From positions 9,951,526 to 10,015,525 of the forward strand of contig CM068321.1 of assembly GCA_034766995.1 (NCBI GenBank): a stretch of DNA of 64,000 nucleotides, written 5' to 3'. The notes beneath the pieces were generated by a model that saw nothing but the letters and a program-made list of their open reading frames with translations, searched no databases and was not told the origin of the DNA. The translations under genes and the position numbers were made by a program. The first letter of the stretch is position 1. Each line of letters begins with the position of its first letter. Shown here piece after piece: positions 1-15,505 of the stretch. This DNA comes from Acanthacorydalis orientalis (lineage: Eukaryota > Arthropoda > Insecta > Megaloptera > Corydalidae).

Positions 1-984
1 CATGAACGACATCAATAAGGGCCCAGGGACGCGCGAGCTCCTACATACACAGAGACATTTACGCCGAGTTGTTCTCTGTGTAATTTCCGTACTGAGTGTT
101 TGTACATGAAGAGTAATGATTTTATGTATACACTTAATTTCGTTTTGACTTGTTGCAAAACATCATTATACATGTTATTATCGTATAACGACATCTCTGT
201 ACAAAACGGTGCTGACTTTTGAATTATGTCCGTTCGTTTTGATCGTTATCTCTAGTACTGAAGTACTTGTTCGGTTAGTTCCAAAATGTATTTTAGCATT
301 GTAAAATAACTCATGCATAAGTATTAAAAAATGCTAATATCAGAAACATACATTTATCAAATACGTATAATGCCAATAGATAACACTCGACACGTAAGCA
401 CTTATAAATCTTCTCTAATGGTTTCGAAAACAATTTTCTCTGGCACTTTACTCGAATAGTAATAACACAGTTATAGAAAATTTACAACGTTTGTTCTCTT
501 AAGACATAAATTCGTAGTATGTAGTCTGAAAGTACAGTATTTTACATTCGGTTGTTATAACTTGAAGAATAATTTTTATTAAATAATGGAATTATTAAAA
601 AAATGAGATTTATTGATTGAAATATTCTTATCTTTTATCACAACAATGTCAGATCGTACAGTTCGATACAGGAACTGAGAAATTGGGATAATTATCTGTG
701 TCGGTCATTACAAAACAATTAGAAATATTTTGATTTTTCGAGAAATTAAAAAAGTACTTACAATACCGTTGTGTAGGAATGTTGGAAAAGATTATATAAA
801 GCGGTGGAAATCATATAAATAATTAAGTAAATCACTTTTATGCGAATAACCTAGTTATTTTAATTAGATAGAATTTTTAGAAACATTCAGTACATAAACA
901 CACATAGGTATATGTGTGTGTGTGTGCGTGCGTATTTGTGTGTGTGTCTTTACAAGTGTGCAAGGAAATTAAACTGAACTAGTG
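1..984. other. AT-rich noncoding stretch with (GT)n
   Basis: The first 75 bases are GC-richer; the remainder is AT-rich without a supported gene. A GT-rich microsatellite lies at 911-949. Confidence 0.5.
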
Positions 985-1283
985 AATAGCGACTGTGTCT
1001 AATATGCATGCGCCGTCTCGCCGACGTTTAACGAAAATTCAATAAAGCCGTGTCCTCCCGACGAACATAGACGATATATCAGTCGTTATCCTAGCGAAAT
1101 GGACATGGGCGTTAAGCAATGGACGTTTCCGCTGCTCGCAAGAGACACACAAGCACTTCCCGCGGGGTGATGAATGTTCCCGCGGGATAACCGGTAGTAC
1201 GAAGGAACGATACGAGGACACAGCGGCCGTGTGCAGGCCCGTTTGTGCGGAACATCGCAGGCGGGATGACTGTTCCACATTGC

Positions 1284-1338
<55 letters not shown>

Positions 1339-1760
1339 TTAGATGGACTCGTTGCCACTGCCATCGTCGTGGCGTCTGTTCTGTGTACGCGAGGAACGAG
1401 TACCGTGCGACTTATTCTGGTGTCGAGCGGCCGCTATATTTTACTGATCCAGACCGTCTTTCCGTGGAATAATGTATGTAGCGATTGTTATCGACTGTGT
1501 GCGGTGCTCTAGCAGCAAATTGCTTCTTCGCCGCCACCCTTCGACGTAAAGCAGATGGCCCGCCACGTTCTTAATTATTTGGGGTAGTTTCGGCGAAACG
1601 ACGGACATATTCGTTCCGTCGATCTTCGTTCTCTTTCCACTCACTGAACATTACAACCACTACACTAATAGTTCTTCGTCTTCTTCACATTCACGTCGTT
1701 TCGTGTGGTTTCGTTAACGAGTCAACACGCTCTTCTGCACAGAAACAGACATGCTGGCGA
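985..1760. other. GC-rich island with embedded (TA)25
   Basis: This stretch is clearly GC-richer than its surroundings and rich in CpG. A (TA)25 tract occupies 1287-1336. A minus-strand frame (1441-1644) opens with GTG, and its first ATG is at 1608, leaving 55 codons with no recognisable domain. It could be a promoter/first-exon region or a conserved regulatory element; nothing distinguishes these by eye. Confidence 0.4.
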
Positions 1761-2649
1761 GACGGGGCGCGTTTGTCAATTTCGCAAGTATTCCGAAATC
1801 GAAATACCGTCTTGACGTTCGGAATTCGTACTGATTTATATACGTGTTCGACAGTCAGCAATACAGTCTAGGGAAAAATACAATATTTACATTTTGTCGA
1901 GGAAAGTAACATCTATTTTTCGTTTTTTGTGTCGATTGAAAAATAATTTAAAACAAGAATCGCGTCGATTTGATAAATCCCTGCTTTCTGTCATTTTTGT
2001 ATTTATTTTTAGAATATTTTCTTACATACAAACACAAATGTGTATACAGTCACTAAGTATATAAGCACGGTGAAATTTATCTTTTAACTACATTTATTTT
2101 TTAACTACAAAGAAGAAATAGTGAAATAAAGGATATTAAAAAATGCTTCTTTTTAATTTTATACCTTCTTTTTGTACGCATTTAAAATAAATATTGTTAC
2201 TTTGATCTAAACTTATTTTTTTCAAATGCAATGTACTTAAATGTTCTGTTCCTTCATGATTTACTTTTCTAAAAAAATCTCAATTAATTCTATTCGTTAA
2301 GTATTATACAATCGTTCATTCAACATTGATAAATATGTATTTTATTTTTGTTTATTTATATCACCGGAAAACGTGTATTCGTGTTCTTTCTATTTATACG
2401 AAATACATATCCGAGTAGTTTATTCACTGTGATGAATATAAAATCATGGCTATAAAACTCTGAGTATGTATCTTTTCCGCTTCTTTTCTTTCGTATTATA
2501 AATCGTGATTCTTGACAATAAACAACACTGTAAACATTTTTATTTGTATACAATGTATATGAATAACTTTCCTTAAATAAATGGACATCAACGGAAATAT
2601 GTTAGATATTTTGATGGAAGTAAGTTACATTTGTTTACACATTGTAAAC

Positions 2650-2684
<35 letters not shown>

Positions 2685-2958
2685 TTTTTATATTATATAG
2701 GGTTTTAAAAGTGTATAATGCTGTATATAAGAAAAGTATGGAACTAAACAAAATATACACATTATTTCCATGCTATTACACAAATAGGCCTCCAGCGTCT
2801 GTTTACGTAAGTATCTGTCTGGAATATATAAAAATATTATTAAGAATAATCAACTAACCGAAAGAATAAGCAAATAAAATTATCTACCGATGTATAAATT
2901 ATGTTGAAGTGGAAAAAATAATTTTAAATTTTGATGTAATAAGGAGAATCTTTTATAG
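1761..2958. other. AT-rich noncoding stretch
   Basis: No gene or element recognised. A (TA)n tract occupies 2653-2682. Confidence 0.5.
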
Positions 2959-3270
2959 ATTATAAATATTTTCTGATACTAAATTAAATTTCATAGATTA
3001 ATTTTTCAGTTCTTCATTTTTTCTGGTCAAAAATGTTCAATAATTAATTATAGATTACTTTTGTTTGTTTATCAAATATATTTCGAGGATTCGATCGCTA
3101 AGGTATAGAAAAATAACTTTTTTATGCTGTAGCGCTTTGGGGATGATTGTCACTATCACAGTATACATAAATAATAAAATATTTATTGACCGTTTTTAAT
3201 GAGAGAAAAAATATGATTTCTGAATAAACAAAGATTCGTTTGTGAAATTGGTTTTTATTTAATCAACTAC
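2959..3270. mobile_element. Fold-back repeat family, copy 1
   Basis: Noncoding inverted-repeat element. The left arm (reversed) reads TTATTGAACATTTTTGACCA then GAAAAAATGAAG and AAAAATTAATCTATGAAATT; the right arm has GAGAAAAAATATGATTTCTG and AAGATTCGTTTGTGAAATTG. The centre has the family inner motif CGCTTTGGGGATGATTG. Boundaries are approximate. Confidence 0.65.
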
Positions 3271-3302
3271 TTAAATTTATTTCTTAGTCATGATAGTAAT
3301 AC

Positions 3303-3371
3303 GTAAGCTCGTTGATTATAGATTCTGTAAGCTCGTAAGTATATTTCTGTAAGCTCGTTGATTATAGATTT
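3303..3371. repeat. Local direct duplication of a 22-bp segment
   Basis: GTAAGCTCGTTGATTATAGA occurs twice about 47 bases apart, with a partial third copy (TGTAAGCTCGTAAG) between them. Confidence 0.85.
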
Positions 3372-3739
3372 GAATTTAGAGATCTTTTGTCGTATTTTTG
3401 CTTCATCAAATATATTTAATTTTTACATTCACATAATTCAAACGAAAATTAGAATTAGAATTATGAAATTAAAATTAGAATTATAATTTATAACATCTAG
3501 AGAATATGGGAAAATAATAAGACTAATTTAATTAAATTCTTCCAAGTTCTTCTAAGTGTTTTATTATCATATGAGACATAGGATTTTTTTATTGAAACAA
3601 AGATAATCGTAAATACATCAATAGTACATCTTTTCTTTTGACTAAAGCTGGGATTTTCATATTTAGTGCTTTATTTAATGATTCAACTGTTATGAATATC
3701 ATTCTAAATTAATTATTTCATAATTGCTAAAGAAATATC

Positions 3740-4030
3740 CTTACAATGAAATCCTTATTTTGGTATAACTGAGATTTTTCTATTAGTAATGAGATTAGCT
3801 TTCACCTTCAGAGAATCAATGTATTTCCCCCTAATTTAACTCTGTAATATCTAATTTTTATCATCATTAATTTTTTCCCACCTTAGTGATCTGAAGATGA
3901 TCGCATTCTCGCCTAAATGTTAATAAGCAACAATTAAAAATTATCAATAATCATTTAATGAATATATTTAATTAGAAAAAAAATGTTTTGCTTGTGATCT
4001 GAGTGAGAAAGGCTTTCGTGATAGACGCCT
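3740..4030. mobile_element. Fold-back repeat family, copy 2 (degenerate)
   Basis: The inner motif (reversed) ATGCGATCATCTTCAGATCA and the outer block TTAATTAGAAAAAAAATGTT, GAGTGAGAAAGGC are recognisable. The left arm is poorly preserved, so the left edge is uncertain. Confidence 0.45.
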
Positions 4031-4419
4031 GTCTTCAATGTAAATGACAAAGATTTACATCTATTCTAAAAGAAGTAAAGAAGGTAAGAAGAGTAAAGAA
4101 GTAAAGAAGATTCGTCTTTACGAATGAAAGAAATATTTGACTGAGGAAGTTTTAACAAATAAAATCTTCAAGTATATTCTTACAGTACTTTTAAAACATT
4201 AAAAACACTAAATATTCAGAGAATTCGTCACCTTGTGTTAGTAATGGTATAATGAAATAATGTTACAAGATTTAATTTTTAGTGAAAAATGAAGAATGAA
4301 AATGATGATGTAACAAATGAACGAAAAATAGTAAATGCATCAGTAAGAGTATTTCAAAATGATATTTTAAATCAGGTTTTGAATGTGCTGAATACTACAC
4401 TTTGATGAAAAAAGGTGTA

Positions 4420-5000
4420 CGTGGGTCGTTTAATAAGTTTAGTAAATTTCTATGATATGGTGCCACCAATCATTTACTAACATCACGGCCATCAAGTGTC
4501 ATTTTTCAAACTAGCATAGATGAAATTTCAGCCAGAAGCAGCGCGTTGTTCACGTTCTACAAATGTTATAAGTGGGAATTGTAGCAGTTGCCATAAAAGT
4601 AGAAAAAACGAGCAGGCCTTTTTGTGACGATTCGTCGCCTTGGATAAAACATGGATCCACCACTACACACCTGGGTTGAAGCAGCTGTCAAAGTAGTGGA
4701 CAGTAATAGTGCGCCTAAGCAGGTGAAGACCGTTTATTCGGCTGGGAAGGTGGTGGCTATTGTTTTTTGGGACTGCCAAGGGAATTGCTCTGATCGATTA
4801 CTTAACGAAGGGGGAAAAGATAACAGGAACCTATTATGCAACATTACTGAACCGTTTAAAAGGAGAGTTGGAACAAAAACGGCTAAGATGATCACACAAA
4901 AAAAAATTTCAACAAGATCAACGACGGTCAGTTTTCACCGTCCTGAAAATTGACCGTCACAATGGAACTATTGCACGAATTAGTCTTCAAATTGATATAA
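4420..5000 (+). mobile_element. 3'-truncated copy of the 57.4-kb mariner derivative
   Basis: Starts after TA (4418-4419) with CGTGGGTCGTTTAATAAG, nearly identical to the 5' end of the element at 57410-58230, and follows it for about 580 bases. An open frame at 4651-4953 (100 codons) reads through the mariner core around WIHHYTP and GKVV.IVFWD but lacks the DNA-binding domain and is truncated and scrambled downstream. Similarity fades near 5000, with no 3' ITR found. Confidence 0.82.
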
Positions 5001-7080
5001 ATACAGGATCAGTAGACATTGAGTCAAATTGAATTTATTACTAAAGATGGAACAAGACATCAATTGGATCTCAATAGATTAGAAACTATGACTCTAATCT
5101 TATAAGTACTTATCATTTAAATAATTGCACGATTATAATCATCTTTGTTTTTATTTAGATTTAAATTTTAATATTTTATTATAAGATCGGTTGATATTTT
5201 TTATTCTCAAATATTTTTATTTGAAATAAAAAAACAAATTTTTTTATTAAATAAATCCAAAATTATTTTTAACACATTTTAAGGGACAGGTACAGCTTCA
5301 CTTTAATTTTGAATCTTGCATTTTTGTATATTTCAAAACAAGAATATAATTTTATATACCTATTTAATTATCTGAAATTTTCGAGAACAGACATGTTTGA
5401 AATAATTCCATTCAGTATCCTTTGATTCGCCTGTACAATTTATCAGTGAAACGTTTTGAAACGTTTCAGTCGCATGCACCGAAAGTGAACAAGCCGAAGA
5501 AGTCAACGTTCGTGTGCGATGTGATATTGGTACCAACCGATATTGCGTGACGAGTCATCCGCATACAAACGTCTCAATCTTCAAAACATCATCGTTGTTG
5601 CCGACGGTTATAAGTTATTTTTTTTCACTGCCGGCGGCTCTTTCTAACAATCGATTCATATTCGTTTTGTTTTCATGTCGGTTTTTTACTGTTTGAAAAA
5701 GTAAAGAAGAAGACCGTGACGACGCACGTCTGTAAATAAATGATATTTGTATTCAGTAAAGCGTGCTGCACTGGATTATGATGCGCGACGCCTATCGTGC
5801 AGAATTCTCAAATGCTAGTCGTTTACACCAACTTATACTAAATAAACTCAGACGAAAATTCTATTTATTTTAGACTGGTATTATTGGTATTATATGGATT
5901 ATACAAATATATTGTTTATAATGGTATTTTGATAATGCTGTAATGGATTTTTAATATTAATCACAAGTTTTAGCATTTTTTATTTACAATTTTGTCCAAA
6001 AAAATAATTAGAATGTTGAAATAATTTCGATTTTTTTAAAGAAAGAATAGAGTTTAAACAAATACCATATTTTCAATTCTTATAAACAAGGAAAGAATAG
6101 AATAGTACGTTGATTTTTTAAATATGAATTTTAGTGTATTAGGGAAGTATAATTTATAAATCTTTGCGGTCAGAGAAGTTCGAAGCTAAGCGTTCTGTAG
6201 GGTCGAGTTGGCTAAACCGGTAGTCATCGAAATTGTCAGATCTTTTTATATAAATACATGACTTAAATAATTTCATACAAAATGTTAAGCGTGAGGAGAA
6301 TTGATCAGGATCTATAGTTGTAATAATTGTGTTTGTCGATTTAAATTTATCAATGTTTTTTTGTCGGAATACTACTCTTTTGAAGATGTACTTTAGTATC
6401 CTATACCGTTTCTTATTCATATTTTAGAGTTTATTATTATTATTTATAATATCTATTCATATTAGAAATATAAAAATTAATTCAAAATAAAATATAAAAA
6501 AAGTTATTTATGGTTCCTTTTAAATGGTGAAACGATTTCCAACTGTCAATTGTACAATTAACCTATAAGTACTTAGCAATTAGGTATGTATGTTGTTTGA
6601 AAAGACGTTCACATTAAAATATATTGATGATAACACTCCCATGGTTATCTAATAAATTATATAACTATATTTGAATTAGTATTTGAAACAAGTTTTGTCT
6701 ATTATTTAAATTAGTTTCATTGTAACTTAAAATAAAGGTTAAAGAATACCATCAGTACAACAGTTTGAAAAAAAAATCATAAAGGAACCGTTAATGCTTT
6801 TAGTTTGTTGTAAGCTCGAATGGTTAAACAACGAGGATGAATACAGAAAGTCTCGATATAAAATTAAGAAAGCACGAGATAATCGCCCGACCGATGTTTG
6901 TTAACGTCGAAAAGAAGTGTAATTATTAAAATAATGATTAAAAAATGAAGAACAAACGTTGAGAGCGTCGCCGTGATGCTCGTTTATTCGTCTCTTGGCT
7001 CTTGTTCTATCGTTTCTACTAGGTAATTATATGAACCGTTCTGTTTGTCAAATGTGTTTACCGAATTCTCTTGTGTAAGC
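5001..7080. other. AT-rich stretch with one slightly GC-richer patch
   Basis: Mostly AT-rich noncoding DNA. A mildly GC-richer patch lies at 5460-5800. A minus-strand frame of 88 codons with a true ATG occupies 6154-6420; its product contains DNFDDYRFSQLDPTERLAS but no family was recognised, and coding status is unresolved. Confidence 0.4.
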
Positions 7081-7500
7081 TTTCGCTCGAAACTAAATGT
7101 ACGTCGCGAGCAAATATTCCAGGAGCTACGGTAGCTTTGCGCGCTTCGACCCCGAGGCACCGAACAAACTTCGTCTGAAATTGTGCCGTTCCTTCACTGT
7201 CGAAAGACCTCGTCTCACGTCGTCATCGTTGTTGTTTGTTTCGACTTGAGAGGAAGACGACCTTCAACGTTTTTTTCCCTTCATCTCTTCGCACGTACTC
7301 GTGTACACAGACACATGCGTGTACGTAAGGACCACCGGAGAACCCGACGCACGCAAACTTTGAAATCTCACTCTTGTCATGTTTAAAGTTCGCAGTGGCT
7401 GACGCTCCATTATGACTTACAAAACACTGAACACAAAGTGTGTAAACTTTTCGACCGAAAGAAAGTTTATCTGTATGTGTGTGTGTGTGTGTGTTTTCTT
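7081..7500. other. GC-rich island followed by (GT)n
   Basis: CpG-containing, GC-richer sequence with no convincing coding frame, ending near a GT tract at about 7475-7494. Possible regulatory or untranslated exon sequence. Confidence 0.35.
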
Positions 7501-10110
<2,610 letters not shown>

Positions 10111-10127
10111 ATCTATCTATCTATCTA

Positions 10128-10189
<62 letters not shown>

Positions 10190-10208
10190 TGTGTGTGTGT
10201 GTATGTAT
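10111..10208. repeat. Compound (CTAT)n-(TA)n-(GT)n microsatellite
   Basis: (CTAT)5, then about 28 TA units, then about 10 GT units in one continuous tract. Confidence 0.97.
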
Positions 10209-10551
10209 ATAGATATTATTGAAGACGTCAACAAGACGGAACAGGATCCGCAGTGGATGATAATAGATAACGCATTCGTATTCTAGACTCGGTCGCAGAC
10301 ACACACAAACGCACGTCGTCATATGAAAACAGTCAGTTAGATAGACAGACAGACAGACGGAGTTATCTGCCACGTTTTCAATGCGACACTTTAGACAAGT
10401 CGTTTTCACACCCTCGTCGTCCGCCGATATTGAATGTCGAAAGATGTTTCCAAAGGGCGTTAATGTATGAACCGATATCGAAAGGGTCCCCTCTTTTTAA
10501 TACAAGCCCATGTACATACACACAAATATACATACATTTATTTATATACAT
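10209..10551. other. Moderately GC-rich patch between two microsatellites
   Basis: Contains a (GACA)n run near 10338-10358 and no supported gene. Confidence 0.4.
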
Positions 10552-10619
<68 letters not shown>

Positions 10620-10620
10620 A
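10552..10620. repeat. Self-complementary (CA)n-(TA)n-(TG)n tract
   Basis: A CA run passes through about 21 TA units into a TG run, so the whole tract is its own reverse complement and can fold back. Confidence 0.95.
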
Positions 10621-11115
10621 TGATAGAAGGGAAGTACGCTTTTTTAGTTCCATCTAGGGATTTTTATCATGATTTTGTATTATGCTGTGGTCGCGGTCTA
10701 TTTATTTAGATAACGTAACTTGTCGATTTATGTGTACTGGGGCGTTTAAGAAACGATGTGTAACAATCTACATAAAGTGTTTTCAAAGTTTATACGATTC
10801 AGTTTCTGTAGATTTTATGTTATAACATCAAAAGCAATAAGTACCTGAACATTGTTTAAAAAATATCCACGATGTGGCTATCAACAAACGATTTGATTTT
10901 AATAACACTATAATTTTACTATATCTAGTTTTTAAAATAATAGTTCATAAGTAGTTATTCGTGAAAATGACAGGAAAAATAATAGAACGTTGAATCGAAG
11001 AAAAAAAATTGAAGAAATATTAAGGTATAAGTTTACTTTTCTATGATTTTGAATACTTACAATAATTGTTTTATTTCGTTTTTAGATATTTTGGGATCAC
11101 ATAATTTAATTGCTA

Positions 11116-11683
11116 GTAGGTTGGTAGAAAAATAATTGCGGTTTATCAGTTCGTGCGACACACATTTGTCAAGATTTTTTAATTTTTCTAGCTGTTTTAA
11201 ATGGTTCAAAACTGTTGGATGACTAATGCCTAACTTTTGTGCAAGCTCTCGAATTTTTGTGCATAGTTTTGAGTCAACTAACACCTTATGTTGGTTATGA
11301 AGTGAAGGAAGACACCCGCGGCCTTCTTTATTTTCAAAGCTCTCGTTCCCACGAAATTTTTGAAACCACTATTAACCGTACGTTCCTTGATAATACCCAC
11401 ACTAAAAGCTTCGTTTAGTTTACGAACAGTTTCTGCTTCTTTACTACCCGTTTTGAACTCATACAAAAAGTTATTCTTATTTGCTTCTTTTCCATCTTTA
11501 ATTCAATAGCCCAGTTTGTAGCAAAATTAATAATGAAACTAAAATCGATGTTACTAAAATACACACTGAAAAATTAACTTTAAAATTATATTAACAAAAA
11601 CACGATGAAATACACTTTCATTGAAAAGAATTAAGGTTAGAATTCACAAATTAAAAACCGTAATTATTTCCCTACCAACCTAA
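11116..11683 (-). mobile_element. Short mariner derivative (MITE), copy 1
   Basis: A 568-bp element with inverted ends (left GTAGGTTGGTAGAAAAATAA, reversed right TTAGGTTGGTAGGGAAATAA) and TA on both sides (11114-11115, 11684-11685). The minus strand encodes a broken N-terminal transposase half: LYEFKTGSKEAETVRKLNEA, then IRELAQKLGISHPTVLNHLK and DKCVSHEL, after which the sequence runs straight into the 3' ITR. The whole catalytic domain is absent. Confidence 0.92.
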
Positions 11684-13448
11684 TAAAAGAAAAAACTACA
11701 ACCAAATACCGTTTTAGCCCGAATATATGGCGACACCAATTGTAAGACGTGTCACAATTTTTTCAAAAGAAATCAAGAAAGAAGCATTTTTGCAACGTTG
11801 ATTATAAGACGATATGCAGTGTATCCCAGAGAACATCAACAAATGCTGATTTATGTTCTAATACAAAGTAATATTTACAAAAATTATAAATTGTAGTTTG
11901 TCGACTGGATAGTCTGTTGTTTAAAACACCTATAATGGCGTGACAGCCTGAACTTCTGTTGATCCGAATATAAAACGACTCTTGTTTTTAATGAAAATGG
12001 GTGGAAAAATCTTCGTTTTATATTCGAGATAATACAGTATTATGCAGGTGCATATAAGTAAAAATGTTTTTTTTACATTTTTTAAAATAAAAACTATCAC
12101 AAATAAAATACTGCTATTATCAGCTAACTTATCGGATGCCACGAAAGTGTAAATGACAAATTAAAAGTTAGTGAATAATTAGAATCGTGTAAACATTCTG
12201 CGTTCAGAGTCGATATTATTACAAAAAAATTATGGGATCAAATAAAAATTGATATCGATCACTATGTATTTTTAACTTTGCAGTTAAATTTTTAGTCGCT
12301 GTGTACTGGTAAAACAGTTTTAAGCACGAACCGTTGAAAATGTAGTTAAAAGTTAATTCTTATCTATGAGTTTAGTTGATTTGTAATATCTTATGATGTT
12401 GATTATTATAAATATTTATCATCAGGATGGTAGCTTTTCTATTCCATTAGAAAAAAGTTCTCAACTTTAGAAGATACACACTAATTTAGTGCCATTTTGG
12501 CACCCTCTTGTTTCTGAAATGTCTGATAAATAATATAATAACACTTTAAAGATAAAAAACATTTGCATTATTTCAAGAAATTTTTTTTGATATACATTAT
12601 TATTTAAAAAAATCGACCAGATATATTGACATTATAAAAAGAAACAACGTATTGATCTCATTAATGATTTGCTAGCTTTAAGTATAACAGTTATATTAAA
12701 GAAACTTTTCTATTCTTACTTAAGTAATAACTATTTTTTACATTGATGAAGAACTTCACACATCTACTTTTTGTCTTGATTTCTAAGTACTGAGTATGAA
12801 TGCATTACTGTAAAGTATATATAAGAGAAAATAAATTTAAATTACTAATTAGAAACCCTGTTTAGATCAAATCTACTAATAAAACATTCTAAGAATCATA
12901 TCCGTCTTCTTAGATTGAAACAAGTCATAAAACGAGAATTATAGGTTTATAAATAATATAAAGTAATGAAAAATTTGATTGTAATTTATTTCAAATGTTT
13001 AAATTAATAACAGGTAGTAATTTCGATTAAAATTAATAAAAATTATTTATAATAGTAATGGAAATAGATTATTCATAATATTGGATTATGTTATTGTTTG
13101 TAAACTGTTTATAGTAATGGTCAAACATTTAAGGGTGAGGTTGTTGTTGAACAAATAGGATTGAACTGTCATCCTCCTCGTAACATGTTTGAATGTAAAT
13201 ACATTTTTTATGGGATAATTTAATGCGTACTATTATTTAATCGAAAGTTGTACATATGAATAAATGAATATTTAAATTATTTGCAAAAAAGTGTTTTAAA
13301 TTTAAATAGAATTAAATTCTTTTAATTAAGTTCGCTCAATTATTTTATTGCAAATATTGTTAATAGTAAGGAAGAAATTAATTTGAGGTATTTAATGGAT
13401 TTAGGTTTTGCATTTTTTGTTACATCATTATGAATCATTATGTAACTA
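11684..13448. other. AT-rich noncoding stretch
   Basis: No gene or element recognised. A perfect small hairpin GTGCCATTTTGGCAC lies near 12490. Confidence 0.5.
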
Positions 13449-13492
13449 TGTATATATATATATATATATTAATATATATATATATATATGTA

Positions 13493-13533
<41 letters not shown>
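13449..13533. repeat. (TA)n microsatellite at the RTE 3' tail
   Basis: About 85 bp of TA with minor interruptions, directly next to the RTE tail repeat. Confidence 0.95.
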
Positions 13534-13535
<2 letters not shown>

Positions 13536-13539
13536 ATCA

Positions 13540-14998
13540 TCATTATCATCATCAGCAGTTTCTATCAATCCACTGCTGAATGAAGGTATCTTCCATGATT
13601 TTCCATTTTGTACGATTGAATACCGCCCTTCTCCAACGATTTCCAATAAAAATTTTAATTTTCTTATCCCACCTATTCATTGGTCTCTTGTTTTATATTC
13701 CTTGGAATTATTATTGTTAGTAATTTCTGTTGTCCATCGGTTGTCTTCTCGTCTTGCAACATGACCCGTCCATTTCCATTTCAGACTATACTTTTCTTAT
13801 TATATCTGTGACTCGTGTTTTCGTATTCATTTTATTCTTTTTCTATCTCTTCTTGTTGTTCCTAGCACCCATGTTTCGCTGCCATAGGTAATGACTGGTA
13901 GTATACATTGATCAAATACTTTTTTTTCAAACAAAATGGGGTTGTTAATTTAAATATCGAGGCGTTTCGTCCAAATGAGTTCCATCCTATTTTTATTCTC
14001 CTGTTTACTTCTTCAATGAATATATATATATATATAATAATAATAATAACCTATCTATGTTGACAAGCTTGCCTAAATAGACATACTTCGTACATTCTTC
14101 TATTTCTGTTCCTTTTATTTCAATTTTCTTCGGGTATACAAACGCATTGAACAACACTTTTGTTTTTGAGTGATTCGTGTTAAGGCCATTTTTTTGACTG
14201 ACATCATCTAATTCTTCTGTCCTCTTTTGTAACTCTTCTTGAGTACTTGTGAAGATAACGATATCATCAGCAAACCGCAGGTGACTCAATTTTTCGCTTT
14301 ATATTTCGATTCCTTTGACCTCCCAGTCGAGAAATTTGAATACTTCTTCTAAAACTGCAATAAATAATTTCGACGAAATTGCATGTCCCTGTCTTATATC
14401 TATCTCGATTTTTATCTTTTTTGTTTCTTCATGTAGCTTTACCATTAAGGTTACATTCTTGTAGATGTTATCTGGCAACTTAATGTATGTGTCCTCTCTG
14501 CCCTGGTTCTTCAATGCAGATATGACTGATGATGTGGTAATAAGAGTCGAATGCTTTTCCATAGTCTATAAATCCAAGACGTACTGGTATTTGCTATTTA
14601 TTTGACCGGTTAATTACTTCTCTCACTATCTGAATGTTATCCATTGTACTAAATCTGCTTCGAAATCCTGCTTATTGCCTTGGTTGAGCGAAATCTAGCT
14701 ACGCTTGTAGACGTTTTGAAATTATTTTTGTAAAGATCTTATTTATTGTAGGTAGTAGACTAACTGGCCGATAGTTTTCAAATTCTTTTTATCTCCCATC
14801 GTTCCATTTATCTGAGATAGTTTTTTTCTCTATATACGATGTAAATATGTTTGTAAAATCTTTTTCACTTTTTTTTTTCTATCAGCTTGAAGATTTCTAC
14901 TATTAATCCATCATTTCCTGCTGGTCTTCCATTTTTCATATTCTTTATTGAATATAAGACCTCTTCCGATAGTACTGGTGTGACAAATTGATTTGAAA
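13540..14998 (-). mobile_element. RTE-type non-LTR retrotransposon, 5'-truncated
   Basis: The minus strand carries a reverse transcriptase remnant of the RTE/BovB-like group. In order: MKNGRPAGNDG near 14930, a palm A-like FIDYGKAFDS near 14565, IRQGHAISSKLF near 14390, the catalytic LRFADDIVIF at about 14250-14280, and a C-terminus with SETWVLG, NRWRRAVFNRTKW and FIQQWIDRN near 13560. Frames are broken by stops and shifts; two pieces of 87 and 94 codons remain open. The 3' tail is an imperfect TGATGATGATAATGATGA repeat, typical of RTE tails, next to a (TA)n array. The endonuclease domain and 5' end are missing. A TA/AAT microsatellite (14019-14048) interrupts the coding sequence. Confidence 0.9.
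14005..14562 (-). pseudogene. Reverse transcriptase core of the RTE relic
   Basis: Two adjacent open segments cover the RT palm. The upstream one contains SALKNQGREDTYIKLPDNIY and IDIRQGHAISSKLF; the downstream one contains the intact FADD catalytic motif and NTNHSKTKVLFNAF. An in-frame microsatellite gives a Leu/Tyr-Ile run just after YVYLGKLVNID, where the family continues into a conserved EVNRRIKxGW block (found further along at about 13990). A stop separates the two segments, so this is a pseudogene. Confidence 0.88.
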
Positions 14999-14999
14999 G

Positions 15000-15000
<1 letters not shown>

Positions 15001-15052
<52 letters not shown>
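15001..15052. repeat. (TA)26 microsatellite
   Basis: Pure TA at the 5' truncation point of the RTE relic. Confidence 0.97.
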
Positions 15053-15058
<6 letters not shown>

Positions 15059-15169
15059 TTGCCAAAAATTTGTACAAACTTAAGTCAGTGATAATTTGAA
15101 GTTATTAGATTGATAAAAAAGCATCTGTTTTTAATGCTAAGACTATCAAGTCATTTTAATAACTTTAAC

Positions 15170-15505
15170 TACAATATAGTTCTGACACTGTAGTTAACTT
15201 CTCTTCATTAATAAAATTTTGTTCACTCTGCAAGCTAAAAAAATCTGATCAAAAATGTTTATTAATTAATAATTGATCATTTTGTTTCCCGCTTTTGTAA
15301 TATTTTGATGGAGATACCATCATTCTCAGAACACTAAAGTACAGAAAAAGTTTGTACTTCAGTGCCCTGAGGATAATGGAATTTCAATAGAAATGTGAAT
15401 AAGTGTGATCAATAGTTAATTACGAAATGTGGTTTGTGTGGAGTAAGCGAAAAATTCATTTGTGAAAGTGAAATTAACCATAGTGCCAGAACTGTATTGT
15501 GTTCT
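15170..15505. mobile_element. Fold-back repeat family, copy 3 (best preserved)
   Basis: About 335 bp of nested inverted repeats. Outer arms: left ACAATATAGTTCTGACACTG, reversed right ACAATACAGTTCTGGCACTA. The right outer arm reads GAAAAATTCATTTGTGAAAG then TGAAATTAACC. Inner arms: CCATCATTCTCAGAACACTA (15319-15338) pairs with TAGTGC-like CAGTGCCCTGAGGATAATGG (15360-15379). Mid-arm GATCAATAATTAAT-type blocks occur on both sides. No coding capacity. Confidence 0.8.

Noticed and set aside
1441..1644. 67-codon minus-strand coding exon
   Set aside because: It begins with GTG, has an upstream stop, and no domain was recognised; more likely a chance frame in a GC-rich island.
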